Shown here piece by piece: positions 44,735-55,338 of a stretch of 64,000 bases of DNA (positions are counted from its first letter, which is position 1; every line of letters starts with the position of its first letter). This stretch comes from Halobaculum litoreum. Lineage in GTDB: Archaea; Halobacteriota; Halobacteria; Halobacteriales; Haloferacaceae. The notes beneath the pieces are model-generated. The model had not been told where the DNA came from. It was given only the letters and a program-made list of their open reading frames with translations, and made no database searches. The translations under genes were made by a program, and so were the position numbers. The DNA lies in NCBI RefSeq assembly GCF_030127125.1, contig NZ_CP126156.1, forward strand, positions 682,001-746,000, written 5' to 3'.

Positions 44735-44753
44735 CTGACCACCCAGACAAGAC

Positions 44754-45278
44754 ATGAGTGCAGAAGAACCAGAGGACGCGCCCGACGCGGAGGACGACGA
44801 CGACCTCCAGTACTTCGTCCGAATCGGCCAGACGGACCTGGACGGGACGAAGAGCGTCGAGCGCAGCCTCAGCGACATGAACGGCATCGGCCAGCGCACC
44901 GCGCGCCTGGTGGCCGAGGCCGCCGGCGTGGATCGAACCGCCACGTTCGGTCGCCTCGAGCAGGACGACATCGACAGCGTCGTCGACGTCGTCGAGAACT
45001 TCTCGGAGCACGTGCCCGAGTGGATGGTCAACCGGCAGAAGGACTTCTTCACCGGCGAGACCGCCCACATCGTGGGCTCGGACCTCAACGAGAAGCGCCG
45101 CCACGACATCAACCGGATGAAGATGATCGACTCCTACAAGGGTATCCGCCACAAGCGCGGACAGAAGGTCCGCGGGCAGCGGACGAAGTCCACCGGCCGG
45201 ACGGAGGGTACCATCGGGGTCAACGTCGAGGAGATCCGCGAGGAGCAGGCTGAGGAAGCCGCGGGTGAGGACGAATGA
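44754..45278 (+). CDS. rps13: 30S ribosomal protein S13
   Basis: This 174-residue small-subunit protein at the head of the 30S subunit has core segments IGQTDLDGTKSVERSL, NGIGQRTARLVAEAAG and GIRHKRGQKVRGQRTKSTGR. An acidic N-terminal extension and an acidic tail flank the core. It starts 19 bases after tRNA-Ser and overlaps rps4 by four bases (ATGA). Archaeal order S13-S4-S11-RpoD is preserved. Confidence 0.97.
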   Translation: MSAEEPEDAPDAEDDDDLQYFVRIGQTDLDGTKSVERSLSDMNGIGQRTARLVAEAAGVDRTATFGRLEQDDIDSVVDVVENFSEHVPEWMVNRQKDFFTGETAHIVGSDLNEKRRHDINRMKMIDSYKGIRHKRGQKVRGQRTKSTGRTEGTIGVNVEEIREEQAEEAAGEDE

Positions 45279-45799
45279 GCACCGGAACCTCCACCAAGCG
45301 CTACGAGACGCCGAACCACCCGTACCAGGGCGAGCGCATCGACGAGGAGTCGGACCTGCTCTCCCGCTACGGCCTGAAGAACAAAGAGGAGCTGTGGCGC
45401 GCGCAGTCGGAACTGCGCCGCTACCGCCGCGAGGCGCGACGCCTCATCGGCGAGTCGCAGGGCGACGTCGACGCCGCCAACGAGGCCGGCGCCGACTTCG
45501 TCGCGCGGCTCCAGCGGCTGGGTATCCTCGACGACACCGAGGCGATCACGGGCGTCCTGTCGCTGGACGTGACCGACGTCCTCGAGCGTCGCCTCCAGAC
45601 GGTCGCCTACCGGAAGGGCGTCGGCAACTCGCCGAAGCAGGCGCGGCAGTTCATCCTCCACGGCCACGTGGTCGTCGGGGACGCCCGCGTCACCCGCCCC
45701 TCCTACAAGGTCGAGACCGCCGAGGAGGACCTCGTCGACTTCGACGAGATCAGCCCGCTCGCAGACGAACTCCACCCCGAACGCGCGGAGGGTCAGTAA
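45275..45799 (+). CDS. rps4: 30S ribosomal protein S4
   Basis: This 174-residue primary rRNA-binding protein has the S4 RNA-binding domain near ERRLQTVAYRKGVGNSPKQARQFILHGHVVVG and the archaeal start YETPNHPYQGERI (both given only as position guides at ~108-140 and ~9-21). It is flanked without gaps by rps13 and rps11. Confidence 0.97.
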   Translation: MSTGTSTKRYETPNHPYQGERIDEESDLLSRYGLKNKEELWRAQSELRRYRREARRLIGESQGDVDAANEAGADFVARLQRLGILDDTEAITGVLSLDVTDVLERRLQTVAYRKGVGNSPKQARQFILHGHVVVGDARVTRPSYKVETAEEDLVDFDEISPLADELHPERAEGQ

Positions 45800-46195
45800 A
45801 TGAGTGAATCCGAGAACACCGAGAGCCGCTGGGCGATCGCGAACGTGTTCGCGTCGTTCAACAACACGCTCATCACGGTGACCGACATCACGGGGGCCGA
45901 GACGCTGATCAAGTCCTCGGGCGGCGCCGTGGTGAAGCAGAACCGCGACGAGGCGTCGCCGTACGCGGCCATGCAGATGGCCGAGGGCGTCGCCGAGCAG
46001 CTGAGGGCGCAGGGTATCGAGGGCGTCCACGTCCGCATCCGCGGGCCCGGTGGCAACGCCCAGAAGTCCCCGGGGCCGGGCGCGCAGCCGACCATCCGCG
46101 CGCTCGCCCGTGCCGGGATCGAGATCGGTCGCATCGAGGACGTGACCCCGATCCCCCACGACGGGACGCGAGCACCCAAGAAGAACCGCCTGTAA
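45800..46195 (+). CDS. rps11: 30S ribosomal protein S11
   Basis: This 131-residue platform protein has [21 protein letters not shown] and the ending [14 protein letters not shown], both typical of S11. It starts at the base directly after the rps4 stop, with the archaeal order continuing into rpoD. Confidence 0.97.
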   Translation: MSESENTESRWAIANVFASFNNTLITVTDITGAETLIKSSGGAVVKQNRDEASPYAAMQMAEGVAEQLRAQGIEGVHVRIRGPGGNAQKSPGPGAQPTIRALARAGIEIGRIEDVTPIPHDGTRAPKKNRL

Positions 46196-46198
46196 CCC

Positions 46199-46948
46199 AT
46201 GGCAGACGACTTCGACGTCGAGGTAGTCACCCGAGACGACCGATCCGTGCGGCTGCTGGTCCGCGGGCTCACCCCCGCGGTAGCCAACGGGCTGCGCCGG
46301 ACGATGCTCTCGGAGGTGCCGACGTTCTCCATCGACACCGTCCGGTTCGTGGAGAACTCGTCGGTGATGTTCGACGAGATGGTCGGGCTCCGCCTGGGGC
46401 TCGTCCCGCTGACGACGCCGCTCGACGACTACGAGGTCGGCGACACCGTCACCCTCGCGCTCGACGTCGAGGGGCCGGCGACGGCGTACTCGGGCGACAT
46501 CGAGACGTCCGACGACCTCGTCCAGCCCGCCGACGAGAACGTCCCCATCATCGAACTGAAGGAGGGACAGCGGCTGGAGTTCGAGGCCGACGCCGTCCTC
46601 GACAGCGGCAAGGAACACGCGAAACACCAGGGCGGCGTGGCCGTCGGCTACCGCCACCTGCAGCGCGTCGAGGTCGTCGGCGACGCCGACGAGTTCGACG
46701 ACGAGGAGCCCCACATCCTCCGCGGCGTCATCGAGACGGAGGACGGCGAACTCGTCCACACCGACGAGTTCGGCGCCGACCTCACGAACCGGTACCCGGG
46801 CAAGGAGCTCGCGGTCACCGACGTGCCCGGCGCGTTCGTCTTCCACGTCGAGTCCGACGGGTCCCTGCCCGTCGAGGAACTCACCCTCCGTGCGGTCCGG
46901 TCGCTGCGTGACCGCGCGGACGAACTGGCAGAGAAGGTCGCAGTCTAA
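46199..46948 (+). CDS. rpoD: DNA-directed RNA polymerase subunit D
   Basis: This is the assembly subunit homologous to bacterial alpha/eukaryotic Rpb3, 249 residues: [20 protein letters not shown] and the dimerisation segment at the C-terminus. No cysteine occurs in the protein, so the Fe-S cluster domain found in several archaeal RpoD proteins is absent here. It follows rps11 after three bases. Confidence 0.97.
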   Translation: MADDFDVEVVTRDDRSVRLLVRGLTPAVANGLRRTMLSEVPTFSIDTVRFVENSSVMFDEMVGLRLGLVPLTTPLDDYEVGDTVTLALDVEGPATAYSGDIETSDDLVQPADENVPIIELKEGQRLEFEADAVLDSGKEHAKHQGGVAVGYRHLQRVEVVGDADEFDDEEPHILRGVIETEDGELVHTDEFGADLTNRYPGKELAVTDVPGAFVFHVESDGSLPVEELTLRAVRSLRDRADELAEKVAV

Positions 46949-47054
46949 CCACAGACAATGACTCCGTCCCACACCCCCGACCCGTCCGCCCGCGCGGCGC
47001 CGACCGGCCAGCGGCGTCGCCGTCACCGTCCCGCACGGAGGGTTCGGACCGAAG

Positions 47055-47065
47055 GGGTTATCCGG
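47055..47065 (+). promoter_or_regulatory. Putative promoter of tRNA-Leu
   Basis: GGGGTTATCCG is centred about 30 bases before the tRNA-Leu 5' end, the spacing of an archaeal TATA element for a directly started tRNA. Confidence 0.45.
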
Positions 47066-47090
47066 TGGGACGGCAAACGACGGGACGCGA

Positions 47091-47175
47091 GCAGGGGTAG
47101 CCCAGTCTGGCCAACGGCGCAGCGTTCAGGGCGCTGTCCTTTAGGGGTTCGCAGGTTCAAATCCTGCCCCCTGCA
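47091..47175 (+). tRNA. tRNA-Leu (anticodon CAG)
   Basis: The acceptor GCAGGGG pairs with CCCCTGC, discriminator A. The anticodon stem CAGCG/CGCTG holds TTCAGGG, giving CAG. A long variable arm and the T-stem GCAGG/CCTGC confirm a class II leucine tRNA. It separates rpoD from rpl18e, a known position in haloarchaeal genomes. Confidence 0.96.
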
Positions 47176-47241
47176 CTCCCGTCTTCTCACACCCGACTCG
47201 GTTCCGACCGGGTCGACCACTCCCACTCAGGAGGTACTCGT

Positions 47242-47598
47242 ATGAGTAGTAGCAAGACCAATCCGAGACTTCAGAACCTCATCGCCGAACTGAAGTCGGT
47301 CGCGCGGTCGTCCGATGCCAACGTCTGGCAGGACGTCGCCGACCGGCTCGAAAAGCCGCGGCGCACGCACGCGGAGGTCAACCTCGGCCGCATCGAGCGG
47401 TACGCCAACGAGGACGAGACCGTCGTCGTGCCGGGCAAGGTGCTCGGCTCGGGCGTGCTCCGCAAGGACGTCACCGTCGCCGCCGTCGACTTCTCCGGCA
47501 CCGCCGAGACGAAGATCGACCAGGCCGGCGAGGCCGTCCGGCTGGAGGAAGCGCTGTCGAACAACCCCGAAGGAACCGACGTCAGGGTGATCCGATGA
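47242..47598 (+). CDS. rpl18e: 50S ribosomal protein L18e
   Basis: This 118-residue large-subunit protein shared with eukaryotes has [29 protein letters not shown] and [20 protein letters not shown] (position guides only). It overlaps the rpl13 start by four bases and follows tRNA-Leu after 66 bases. Confidence 0.95.
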   Translation: MSSSKTNPRLQNLIAELKSVARSSDANVWQDVADRLEKPRRTHAEVNLGRIERYANEDETVVVPGKVLGSGVLRKDVTVAAVDFSGTAETKIDQAGEAVRLEEALSNNPEGTDVRVIR

Positions 47599-48062
47599 GT
47601 CTCGCAGAGTTCGAGGCCGACGTCGTCGTCGACGGGCGCGACGCCATCGTGGGTCGCGTCGCGTCGCAGGTCGCACAGCGCGCGCTCGACGGCGAGCGCG
47701 TCGCGATCGTCAACGCCGAGCGCGCCGTGATCACGGGTAACACCGAGTTCACGATGGAGAAGTTCCGCACGCGCGCCAACCTCGGTTCCGACTCGGGGCC
47801 GTACTACCCGAAGCGGCCGGACCGCATCTTCAAGCGCTCCGTCCGCGGGATGCTGCCGTACAAGACCACGAAGGGTCGCGAGGCGTTCGAGAACGTCCGC
47901 GTGTACGTCGGCAACCCGTTCGAGTCCGAGACCGTCTCGCCCGACGAGGACGCTCCCGAACCGGAGGTCCTCGAGGGCACCTCGCTCGATCGCCTGTCGA
48001 ACATCAAGTTCACCACCCTCGGCGAGATCGCCGAGGACCTGGGGGCCAACGTCACATGGTAA
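47595..48062 (+). CDS. rpl13: 50S ribosomal protein L13
   Basis: This 155-residue protein reads [36 protein letters not shown] and NVRVYVGNP. It overlaps rpl18e (ATGA) and rps9 by seven bases. Gene order L18e-L13-S9 is the archaeal standard. Confidence 0.97.
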   Translation: MSLAEFEADVVVDGRDAIVGRVASQVAQRALDGERVAIVNAERAVITGNTEFTMEKFRTRANLGSDSGPYYPKRPDRIFKRSVRGMLPYKTTKGREAFENVRVYVGNPFESETVSPDEDAPEPEVLEGTSLDRLSNIKFTTLGEIAEDLGANVTW

Positions 48063-48454
48063 CGAACACGTCCGGAAAGAAGAAGACCGCAGTCGCCCGC
48101 GCGACCGTCACCGACGGCGAAGGGCGCGTGCGTATCGACTCCCAGCCCGTCGAGCTGGTCGAACCGGAGATGGCTCGCCTGAAGATGCTGGAGCCGTTCC
48201 GCGTCGCCGGCGAGGACCTCCGCTCGGAGGTCGACGTCGAGGTCAGCGTCAACGGCGGCGGCTTCGCGGGGCAGGCCGACGCGGTCCGCACCGCCATCGC
48301 CCGCGGCCTCGTGGAGCACCGCAACGACGCGGAGCTTCGCGACGCGTTCATGAACTTCGACCGCTCGCTGCTGGTGAACGACTCCCGGCAGAGCGAACCC
48401 AAGAAGTGGGGCGGGCCCGGCGCGCGTGCTCGCTACCAGAAGTCGTACCGCTGA
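48056..48454 (+). CDS. rps9: 30S ribosomal protein S9
   Basis: This 132-residue protein has the N-terminal [33 protein letters not shown] and the positively charged ending [10 protein letters not shown] that reaches the P-site tRNA. It overlaps rpl13 by seven bases, so translation is coupled. Confidence 0.97.
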   Translation: MVTNTSGKKKTAVARATVTDGEGRVRIDSQPVELVEPEMARLKMLEPFRVAGEDLRSEVDVEVSVNGGGFAGQADAVRTAIARGLVEHRNDAELRDAFMNFDRSLLVNDSRQSEPKKWGGPGARARYQKSYR

Positions 48455-48466
48455 GGTGATCCACCC

Positions 48467-48661
48467 ATGATGATCCCCGTCCGGTGTTTCACGTGCGGCA
48501 ACGTCATCGGTGAACACTGGGAGGAGTTCAAGGCCCGCGCCCGCGAGGGCGACGAGGACCCTGCGGCGGTCCTCGACGAGCTGGGCGTGAACCGACACTG
48601 CTGTCGGCGGATGATGGTCAGCCACACCGACCTCGTCGACGTCGTCTCCCCCTACCAATGA
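48467..48661 (+). CDS. rpoN: DNA-directed RNA polymerase subunit N
   Basis: This 64-residue homologue of eukaryotic Rpb10 has the zinc site CFTCGN and NRHCCRRM. The start is MMIPVRCF; either of the two Met codons could be used. It ends with an ATGA overlap with rpoK. Confidence 0.97.
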   Translation: MMIPVRCFTCGNVIGEHWEEFKARAREGDEDPAAVLDELGVNRHCCRRMMVSHTDLVDVVSPYQ

Positions 48662-48840
48662 GCGGGAACCTGCAGTACAACCGGTACGAGAAAGCCCGGA
48701 TCCTGGGCGCGCGAGCGCTGCAGCTGGCGTACGGCGCGCCGGTGCTCGTCGACAGCGACCAGTCCGAACCGATCCTCATCGCGGCCGAGGAGTACGACGC
48801 CGGCGTGTTGCCGTTCACCGTCCGGCGGGGGGGCAAGTAG
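48658..48840 (+). CDS. rpoK: DNA-directed RNA polymerase subunit K
   Basis: This 60-residue omega/Rpb6 homologue has the core [20 protein letters not shown]. It is shorter than Rpb6, as in all archaea. It ends directly at the enolase ATG. Confidence 0.96.
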   Translation: MSGNLQYNRYEKARILGARALQLAYGAPVLVDSDQSEPILIAAEEYDAGVLPFTVRRGGK

Positions 48841-50052
48841 ATGACCCGCATCGACGCCGTCTCGCTGCGCCGCGTCCTCGACTCCCGGGGCAACCCGACC
48901 GTCGAGGCGGACGTGCTCACCGAGTCGGGCGGCTTCGGCCGCGCGGCGGCGCCCTCCGGGGCGTCCACCGGGGAGTACGAGGCGATCGAGCTGCCCCCGA
49001 AGGAGGCGATCGCGAAGGCCCGCGAGCACGCGGTGCCGCGCCTCGTCGGGGCGGTCCACGCGGGCAACCAGCGCGACGCCGACGCGGCGCTGCACGCCGC
49101 CGACGGCACCGAGGACTTCTCGGAGATCGGCGCCAACAGCGCCGTCGCCATCTCGATGGCGGCGTCGAAGGCCGGCGCCGACGTGGTGGGCGCGCCGCTG
49201 TTCCAGCACCTCGGGGGCACGTTCCGCGACGCGGACCGCACGTTCCCGGTCCCGCTGGGGAACGTCGTGGGCGGCGGCGAGCACGCCGCCGACGCGACGC
49301 ACATCCAGGAGTTCCTCTCGGCGCCCGTGGGCGCCCCGTCGGTGGCGGAGGCCGTCTTCGCCAACGCGGAGGTGCACGCGGCGGTCGCCGATATCCTCGA
49401 CGAGCGCGGCATCGCCGCCGCGAAGGGCGACGAGGGCGCGTGGGCGCCCGCCGTCGACGACAGCGAGGCGTTCGAGATCGTCGAGGAGGCGACCGCCCGC
49501 GTCGAGGACGCGGTCGGCTTCGAGATCAAGTTCGGCCTCGACGTGGCCGCGTCTGAACTCTGGGACGCCGACGCCGGCGTCTACCGCTACGGCGACGACG
49601 AGCGCACGCCCGACGAGCAGGTCGACTACATGGCCGAGTTGGTCGACGACTACGACCTCGCGTACGTCGAGGACCCGCTCGACGAGGACGACTACGACGG
49701 CTTCGCCGAGCTGACCGAGCGCGTCGGCGACCGCACGCTGATCTGCGGCGACGACCTGTTCGTCACGAACGTCGAGCGCCTCTCGCGGGGCATCGACGAG
49801 GGCGCGGCCAACAGCATCCTGATCAAGCCGAACCAGATCGGGACGCTGTCGGACGCGTTCGACGCCGTGGAGCTGGCCCAGCGCAACGGGCTGGACGCGG
49901 TCGTCTCCCACCGCTCCGGCGAGACCGAGGACACGACGATCGCACACCTCGCCGTCGCGACCGACGCCTCGTTCATCAAGACGGGGACGGTCGGCGGCGA
50001 GCGCACCGCAAAGCTGAACGAACTCATCCGCATCGCGGAGGAGGCAGTATGA
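48841..50052 (+). CDS. eno: Enolase
   Basis: This glycolytic enzyme dehydrates 2-phosphoglycerate to phosphoenolpyruvate. The 403-residue protein has [14 protein letters not shown], the loop [13 protein letters not shown], metal ligands in [11 protein letters not shown] and the catalytic Lys region [35 protein letters not shown] completes the active site. It sits between rpoK and rps2 as in other haloarchaea. Confidence 0.97.
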   Translation: MTRIDAVSLRRVLDSRGNPTVEADVLTESGGFGRAAAPSGASTGEYEAIELPPKEAIAKAREHAVPRLVGAVHAGNQRDADAALHAADGTEDFSEIGANSAVAISMAASKAGADVVGAPLFQHLGGTFRDADRTFPVPLGNVVGGGEHAADATHIQEFLSAPVGAPSVAEAVFANAEVHAAVADILDERGIAAAKGDEGAWAPAVDDSEAFEIVEEATARVEDAVGFEIKFGLDVAASELWDADAGVYRYGDDERTPDEQVDYMAELVDDYDLAYVEDPLDEDDYDGFAELTERVGDRTLICGDDLFVTNVERLSRGIDEGAANSILIKPNQIGTLSDAFDAVELAQRNGLDAVVSHRSGETEDTTIAHLAVATDASFIKTGTVGGERTAKLNELIRIAEEAV

Positions 50053-50840
50053 GCGAAAGCGAGAACGACACCGAAGAGGCGCCCGACGCCGAGGAGGAGG
50101 TCGAGGAGACCGCCGCGGCCGAGGAGTCGCCCGACGAGACCGAGGAACAGCCGACGGAGACCGAGGAGGCGGCCGACGAGGCCGCCGCGGACGAGGCGGA
50201 CGCCGAGGAGGAGGCGGACGCGGGTCCGCGCTTCGACGAGGACGTCATGCCGGACGAGGAGGCGGACCTCCTCATCCCCGTCGAGGACTACCTCTCGGCG
50301 GGTGTCCACATCGGGACCCAGCAGAAGACGAAGGACATGGAGCGGTTCATCCACCGCGTCCGCGACGACGGCCTGTACGTGCTCGACGTGAGCCAGACGG
50401 ACGGCCGCATCCGCACGGCCGCGTCGTTCCTGGCGAACTACGACCCCGAGCAGGTGCTCGTCACCTCCTCGCGCCAGTACGGTCGCTTCCCCGCCGAGAA
50501 GTTCGCCGACGCCATCGGTGCGCGCGCCCGCACCGGGCGCTTCATCCCGGGGACGCTGACGAACCCCGAGTACGCCGGCTACATCGAGCCGGACGTCGTG
50601 GTCGTCACCGACCCCATCGGCGACGCGCAGGCGGTGAAGGAGGCCATCACGGTCGGCATCCCCGTCATCGCGATGTGTGACTCCAACAACCAGGTGTCGA
50701 ACGTCGACCTGGTCATCCCGACCAACAACAAGGGTCGCCGCGCCCTGTCGGTCGTCTACTGGCTGCTGGCCAACGAGACGCTCGACAACCGCGGCGCCGA
50801 GCCCGGCTACGCCCTCGAGGACTTCGAGGCCGAACTGTAA
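50049..50840 (+). CDS. rps2: 30S ribosomal protein S2
   Basis: The 263-residue protein has a ~70-residue Glu/Ala/Asp-rich N-terminal extension before the S2 core ([51 protein letters not shown]). Such extensions are usual for haloarchaeal ribosomal proteins. It overlaps the enolase stop (ATGA). Confidence 0.96.
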   Translation: MSESENDTEEAPDAEEEVEETAAAEESPDETEEQPTETEEAADEAAADEADAEEEADAGPRFDEDVMPDEEADLLIPVEDYLSAGVHIGTQQKTKDMERFIHRVRDDGLYVLDVSQTDGRIRTAASFLANYDPEQVLVTSSRQYGRFPAEKFADAIGARARTGRFIPGTLTNPEYAGYIEPDVVVVTDPIGDAQAVKEAITVGIPVIAMCDSNNQVSNVDLVIPTNNKGRRALSVVYWLLANETLDNRGAEPGYALEDFEAEL

Positions 50841-51005
50841 GCCGGCGGCTGACTTTCGATCACTCCTTCGATATCCGCCTCCCCAGCGGCGGCGCCGGCC
50901 GCGACGGGAGCGGCGAGACCCGCGCTCCGGCCGCCGTGTCGCACGGGCGCCACGGCTCCGCGACCGCGTGGCGTCGTCCCTCCCCAGGGTCGTCGATCGT
51001 CGGCG

Positions 51006-51351
51006 TTACCGTGCGAGCAGGTCCTCGGCGTCGGCCATGGTGGCCGCGCGGCGGTCGGCCCCCGACCGCGCGGCCCTCGCCCACGCGGACGACCGTGCAG
51101 GCGCCGGCCATCCGGAGGAACGTCTCCCACTCGCCGAGGGCGCCGAGGGCGCCCCCGTGGGCGGCGAACTCGCGCACGTCGACGATGACGTCGAAGCGCG
51201 CGTCGCAGCCTTCGGCGACGTGGCGGGCGCGTGCCATCGTACGCACCACGTCCGCGGCGCCGAACTCGCCGACGAGTTCGACCCGGAGCACCGTCCCGTC
51301 GCGGCTTCGGTCCACGCTGGGCGTCGGCTCCGGTTCGATGGTCGAACTCAT
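51006..51351 (-). pseudogene. STAS-like small protein, split by a one-base frameshift
   Basis: From ATG 51351 the sequence reads SVDRSRDGTVLRVELVGEFG, FDVIVDVREFAAHGG and FLRMAGACTVVRVGEG, an anti-sigma-antagonist/SpoIIAA-like beta-alpha pattern. As given, the frame then becomes Arg/Pro rich and runs on. Deleting one base in the C run 51059-51063 gives ...ADRRAATMADAEDLLAR and a stop at 51006 (115 codons), the expected length. Role unknown. Confidence 0.65.
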
Positions 51352-51573
51352 GCCAATCGATACCACGGCAGGGAGTATAATTCCACCCCTCCGAGTATCA
51401 GAGAAGATACTCCGCGGGGCGTGGCGGAACCGGCCGGGACGGCGCGGTTCTGGACACCCGTGGGTCGCCGCCGCGGGGGACCGGGTGAACGAGCCGGTCG
51501 CCCGCCGGGCTGCGTTCCCGGGCGGCGCGCGCGAGCCGAAACGGCTGTTAGGGGCGCGGTGGTGCGAACGGGT

Positions 51574-52590
51574 ATGACCACCTGTAGCGCGCCGGGGAAG
51601 GTGTACCTCTTCGGCGAGCACGCGGTCGTCTACGGCGAGCCGGCGGTGCCGTGTGCGGTCGAGCGCCGCGCGCGAGTCAGCGTCGAGCCGCGCGAGGACG
51701 ACCGCGTCCGCGTGGACGCGGCGGACCTCTCGCTCGACGGCTTCACCGTGACGTGGGGCGGGAGCATCGACGACCGGCCGGACGTCGACGTGCCCGCGCC
51801 GCTGCTGGCGGCGGCGATGGAGTACATCGAGGCGGCCGTCGACCAGGCTCGCGCGGCCGCGGCCGCGCCCGACGCCGGCTTCGACATCACCGTCGAGTCG
51901 GACATCCCGCTGGGCGCGGGCTTGGGGAGTTCGGCGGCGGTCGTCGTCGCCGGCATCGACGCGGCCACCCGTGCGCTGGGCACCGAACTCCCACCCGAGG
52001 AGGTCGCCCGCCGCGCCTACGAGGCGGAGTACGAGGTGCAGGACGGCCAGGCGTCGCGCGCGGACACGTACTGCTCGGCGATGGGCGGGGCCGTCCGCGT
52101 CGAGGGCGACGACACCCGGACGATCGACGCCCCGGCGCTCCCGTTCGTCGTCGGCTACGACGGCGGCGCCGGCGACACGGGCGAACTCGTCGCCGGGGTG
52201 CGCGCGCTGCGCGAGGAGCACGCGTTCGCCGCCGACACCGTCGAGACGGTGGGCGACCTCACCCGCGAGGGCGAGCGCCTGCTCGCCGAGGCCGACCCGG
52301 ACGCGCCGCCGAGCGAGGCCCTGCTCGCCGATCTGGGCGAGCTGATGGACTTCAACCACGGCCTGCTGGCGGCGCTCGGCGTCTCCTCGCGCTCGCTGGA
52401 CGCGATGGTGTGGGCCGCCCGCGAGGCGGGCGCGCACGGCGCGAAGCTCACCGGTGCGGGCGGCGGCGGCTGCACCGTCGCGCTTGACCCGACCGACGAG
52501 ACCGAACACGCCCTCGGCTACACCGCCGAGTGCGAGCAGTCGTTCCGCGCCGAGTTGGCGACCGAGGGCGTCCGCGTGGAGGACCGATGA
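51574..52590 (+). CDS. mvk: Mevalonate kinase
   Basis: This GHMP kinase phosphorylates mevalonate for isoprenoid (archaeal lipid) synthesis. The 338-residue protein has PGKVYLFGEHAVVYGEPAVP, the ATP loop PLGAGLGSSAAVVVAG and a C-terminal GAKLTGAGGGGCTVAL. It is directly followed, with an ATGA overlap, by isopentenyl phosphate kinase. A TTAGGGGCG element lies 25 bases before the ATG. Confidence 0.96.
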   Translation: MTTCSAPGKVYLFGEHAVVYGEPAVPCAVERRARVSVEPREDDRVRVDAADLSLDGFTVTWGGSIDDRPDVDVPAPLLAAAMEYIEAAVDQARAAAAAPDAGFDITVESDIPLGAGLGSSAAVVVAGIDAATRALGTELPPEEVARRAYEAEYEVQDGQASRADTYCSAMGGAVRVEGDDTRTIDAPALPFVVGYDGGAGDTGELVAGVRALREEHAFAADTVETVGDLTREGERLLAEADPDAPPSEALLADLGELMDFNHGLLAALGVSSRSLDAMVWAAREAGAHGAKLTGAGGGGCTVALDPTDETEHALGYTAECEQSFRAELATEGVRVEDR

Positions 52591-53321
52591 CGACCGTCCT
52601 CAAGCTCGGCGGCTCGGTGATCACCGAGAAGGACCGCCCCGAGACGCTCGACGGGGAGACGCTCGCGGCGCTGGCGACGGCGGTCGCCGACGCCGGCGTC
52701 GACGACCTCGTGGTCGTCCACGGCGGCGGCTCGTTCGGCCACCACCACGCCGCCGAACACGGCGTGACCACGACCGAGGGGATCCGCGACGTGGGCGGCG
52801 TGATGGACGTCCACGGCGCGATGACGACGCTCAACCGCTTCGTCCTCTCGCGACTCCACGCCGAGGACGTGCCCGCGGTGCCGGTCCACCCGCTCTCGGC
52901 GGCCGTGCGCGACGCCGACGGCGCTCTCACGCTGATGACCGACCAGGTCGCGACGATGCTCGGGGAGGGGTTCGTCCCGGTCCTCCACGGCGACGGCGTC
53001 GTCCACGCCGGCGAGGGCGTCACGGTGCTGTCCGGCGACGAGCTCGTGACGGAACTGGCGGCGGCGCTCGACGCCGACCGCGTCGGGCTGTGCTCGACCG
53101 TGCCGGGGGTGCTCGACGCCGACGACGAGGTGATCCCCCGGATCGACGACTTCGACGCCGTGGCGGACGTGCTCGGCGTCAGCGACGCGACGGACGTCAC
53201 CGGCGGGATGGCCGCGAAGGTCCGGGAGCTGCTGGATCTGGGGTCGCCCGCGTACGTGTTCGGGCCCGACGCCGTCGCGGGCTTCCTCGCCGGCGACGAC
53301 GTGGGCACCCGGATCGGGTAG
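52587..53321 (+). CDS. ipk: Isopentenyl phosphate kinase
   Basis: This amino-acid-kinase-fold enzyme makes isopentenyl diphosphate from isopentenyl phosphate, the last step of the archaeal mevalonate variant. The 244-residue protein shows LKLGGSVITEKDRPETL, HGGGSFGHHHAAEHG (with the catalytic His), PVLHGDGV and DVTGGMAAKVRELL. It is cotranslated with mvk. Confidence 0.95.
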   Translation: MTTVLKLGGSVITEKDRPETLDGETLAALATAVADAGVDDLVVVHGGGSFGHHHAAEHGVTTTEGIRDVGGVMDVHGAMTTLNRFVLSRLHAEDVPAVPVHPLSAAVRDADGALTLMTDQVATMLGEGFVPVLHGDGVVHAGEGVTVLSGDELVTELAAALDADRVGLCSTVPGVLDADDEVIPRIDDFDAVADVLGVSDATDVTGGMAAKVRELLDLGSPAYVFGPDAVAGFLAGDDVGTRIG

Positions 53322-53381
53322 CCCGGGGAGGGCCGCCGGCGGGGCGGGCGACCGGGGGACGGCCGCAGGAGGGCCGGTGGG

Positions 53382-54334
53382 TCAGTCGATCCGTCGGCGG
53401 AGCGCCGCACGGATCGGCCCCCGCTGGACGAGCACGAACGCGACGAGGACACACGCGAACCCCTGCACGGTCCGCCCGGCGAGCGTCTCCCCGAGGACGA
53501 GGAAGCCGAACAGCGCCGCGAACGGCGGGATGGCGTACTCCAACAGCCCCGCGCGGATCGGGCCCAGTCGGTCGAGCAGCCGGAAGTACAGCAGGAACCC
53601 GCCCGCACCGGGGACGACCGCGAGGTAGAGGAGCCACGCGACCCCGGTCGCCGAGGGGGCCAGCCCCGCGGGCGACTGTCCCAGCGCCGCCGCGGCGACG
53701 TGGAGGAGGAGGGCGCCGACGGCCGCCATCCACGCCTGCAGCGCGAGCGGCCCCAGCGTCGCGTCGTCCTCGCGGGTGGTCACCGCGCCGGCGACCCACG
53801 CGACCGCCGACGCGAACACGAACAGGGTGCCGAGCGTGGTCGCGGCCGTGCCCGGACCGCCGGCGACCGCGCGGCCCCCGTCGCTTGGAGGAGCGCCCGG
53901 ACCCGGTCGGCGTCCGGGTCGGCGATGAGCACGAGGCCCGCGAACCCCACGAGGATGCCGACGGCGCCGACGGCGTCGATGCGGTCGTCGGGGCGGAGCG
54001 CGCGGGCGGCGACCGGCGTGAGCACCGGGATCAGTCCCAGCAGGGTGGCCGCGACCGCGCTGGGGACGTACTGCTGGCCGGTGAACAACAGCGCGTGGTG
54101 GAGGCCGATGGAGAAGGCGCCGCCCGCGAGGATCGGCGCGAGGTCGCCCCGGCCGGCGGGGCGCAGTCCGCGGCCGGTCGCGACCGCGACCGCCACCAGC
54201 GTCGCCGCCGCGGCGCCGAAGCGCAGCGCCGCCAGCAGCACGGGCGGGAAGTCGGCGAGGGCGGCCTTCGTCGCGACGAACGCCGTCCCCCACAGCGCCG
54301 CGAGCGCGAGGAAGCCCGCGGCGTCGCGGTTCAC
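53382..54334 (-). pseudogene. EamA/DMT family transporter, split by a one-base frameshift
   Basis: This ten-span drug/metabolite transporter begins GTG AAC RDAAGFLALAALWGTAFV and continues with the EamA repeat LLAALRFGAAAATLVAV. A second EamA half lies in another frame (TLGTLFVFASAVAWVAGAVTTR ... GFLVLGETLAG). The break is at the C run 53875-53879. Adding one base gives a single 318-codon gene of normal length. The substrate is unknown. The GTG start overlaps the end of the hydrolase gene. Confidence 0.75.
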
Positions 54335-55189
54335 GCGCCGCTCCCGGCGGTGCGGTCGCCGGACGACGCCCGGCGGCCCCTCACGCTCGAAGCGGAGGCC
54401 GTCGCGGGCGACGCGCACGTCGCCGTCGAAGCCGCGTTCGACCGACGCGATCATCTCCTCGTGGTTCCCCTCCGTGTGGGGGTACAGGTGGGTGAGGTAC
54501 ACGCGGTCGACGTCGGTGCCCGCCAGCGCCTCGCCGAGTTGGGTCGGCGTCGGGTGGTTGTCCACGTCGACCTCGTCGGGGAACGAGCAGTCGTGGGCGA
54601 GCACGCGCGCGCCGTCGGCGAAGTTCGCCAGCCCCGCGAACGCCTCCGAGTCGCCCGAGAACACGAAGTCGCCGCCGGCATCGGCGTCGGCGTCGGCGTC
54701 CGCGGCCTCCGTGCCCGCGTCGCCCCCGCGGTCGGCGAACCGGTAGGCGAGACACGGCTTGGAGTGGCGCGTCTCGAACGCCTCCACGTCGAGGCCGGCC
54801 AGCGAGAACTCGGTGCCGGCGTGGACCTCGCGCACGCTCACGTCGACGCGGCCGTCGAGGTACTCGTACTCGCCGACGGCGAACAGGTCGTCGACGAGCG
54901 CCTTCGTCCCGGGCGGGCCGACGACGGTGAGGCGCTCCTCGCCGGCGAGCCACCGCGCCTTCACCAGCGGGAGCAGGTCGGCGACGTGGTCGAGGTGGTG
55001 GTGGGTGAGCAGCACCGTCGAGACCGCCTCGTAGCCGGGGTCGGTCTGGGAGAGCCGGTGGAGGACGCCGGCACCGCAGTCGACGAGGAGGGGGCGCCGG
55101 TCGCCCGGGGCGGCCTCGACGAGCAGCCCGGTCTGGACGCGGTCGGCGACCGGCATCGCCGAGCCCGTGCCGAGGAAGGTGACGCGCAT
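54331..55189 (-). CDS. RNase Z-like MBL-fold hydrolase (3' end uncertain)
   Basis: This metallo-beta-lactamase protein from ATG 55189 starts MRVTFLGTGSAMPVADR and has the HHHLDH metal motif (LLTHHHLDHVADLLP), FETRHSKPCLAYRF, FVFSGDSEAF and a late HLYPHTEGNHEE. It is of the tRNase Z/arylsulfatase-like group. In the printed sequence no stop separates it from the transporter. Removing one base in the C run 54377-54380 yields ...EREGRRASSGDRTAGSGA and a stop at 54331 overlapping the transporter GTG (GTGA). I treat it as a separate gene ending there. Confidence 0.75.
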
Positions 55190-55338
55190 ACCGACGGCGT
55201 CGCGGGCGCGCCGGGAAGTGGTTGCGGTTCGGGCGGTCGCGGCGACGACCCGGGCGCCGGGACGGGCGCAACCGTCGGGCTCGCGCCCGCGTGCGCCCGC
55301 CCACAACCCACTTACCCGCGGGACGCCTTGCGATCCCA

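Noticed and set aside
53780..55189. Apparent fusion of the MBL-fold hydrolase with the EamA transporter
   Set aside because: The only link is a missing stop; one base removed at 54377-54380 gives a natural GTGA junction, and the joint is Arg/Pro rich.
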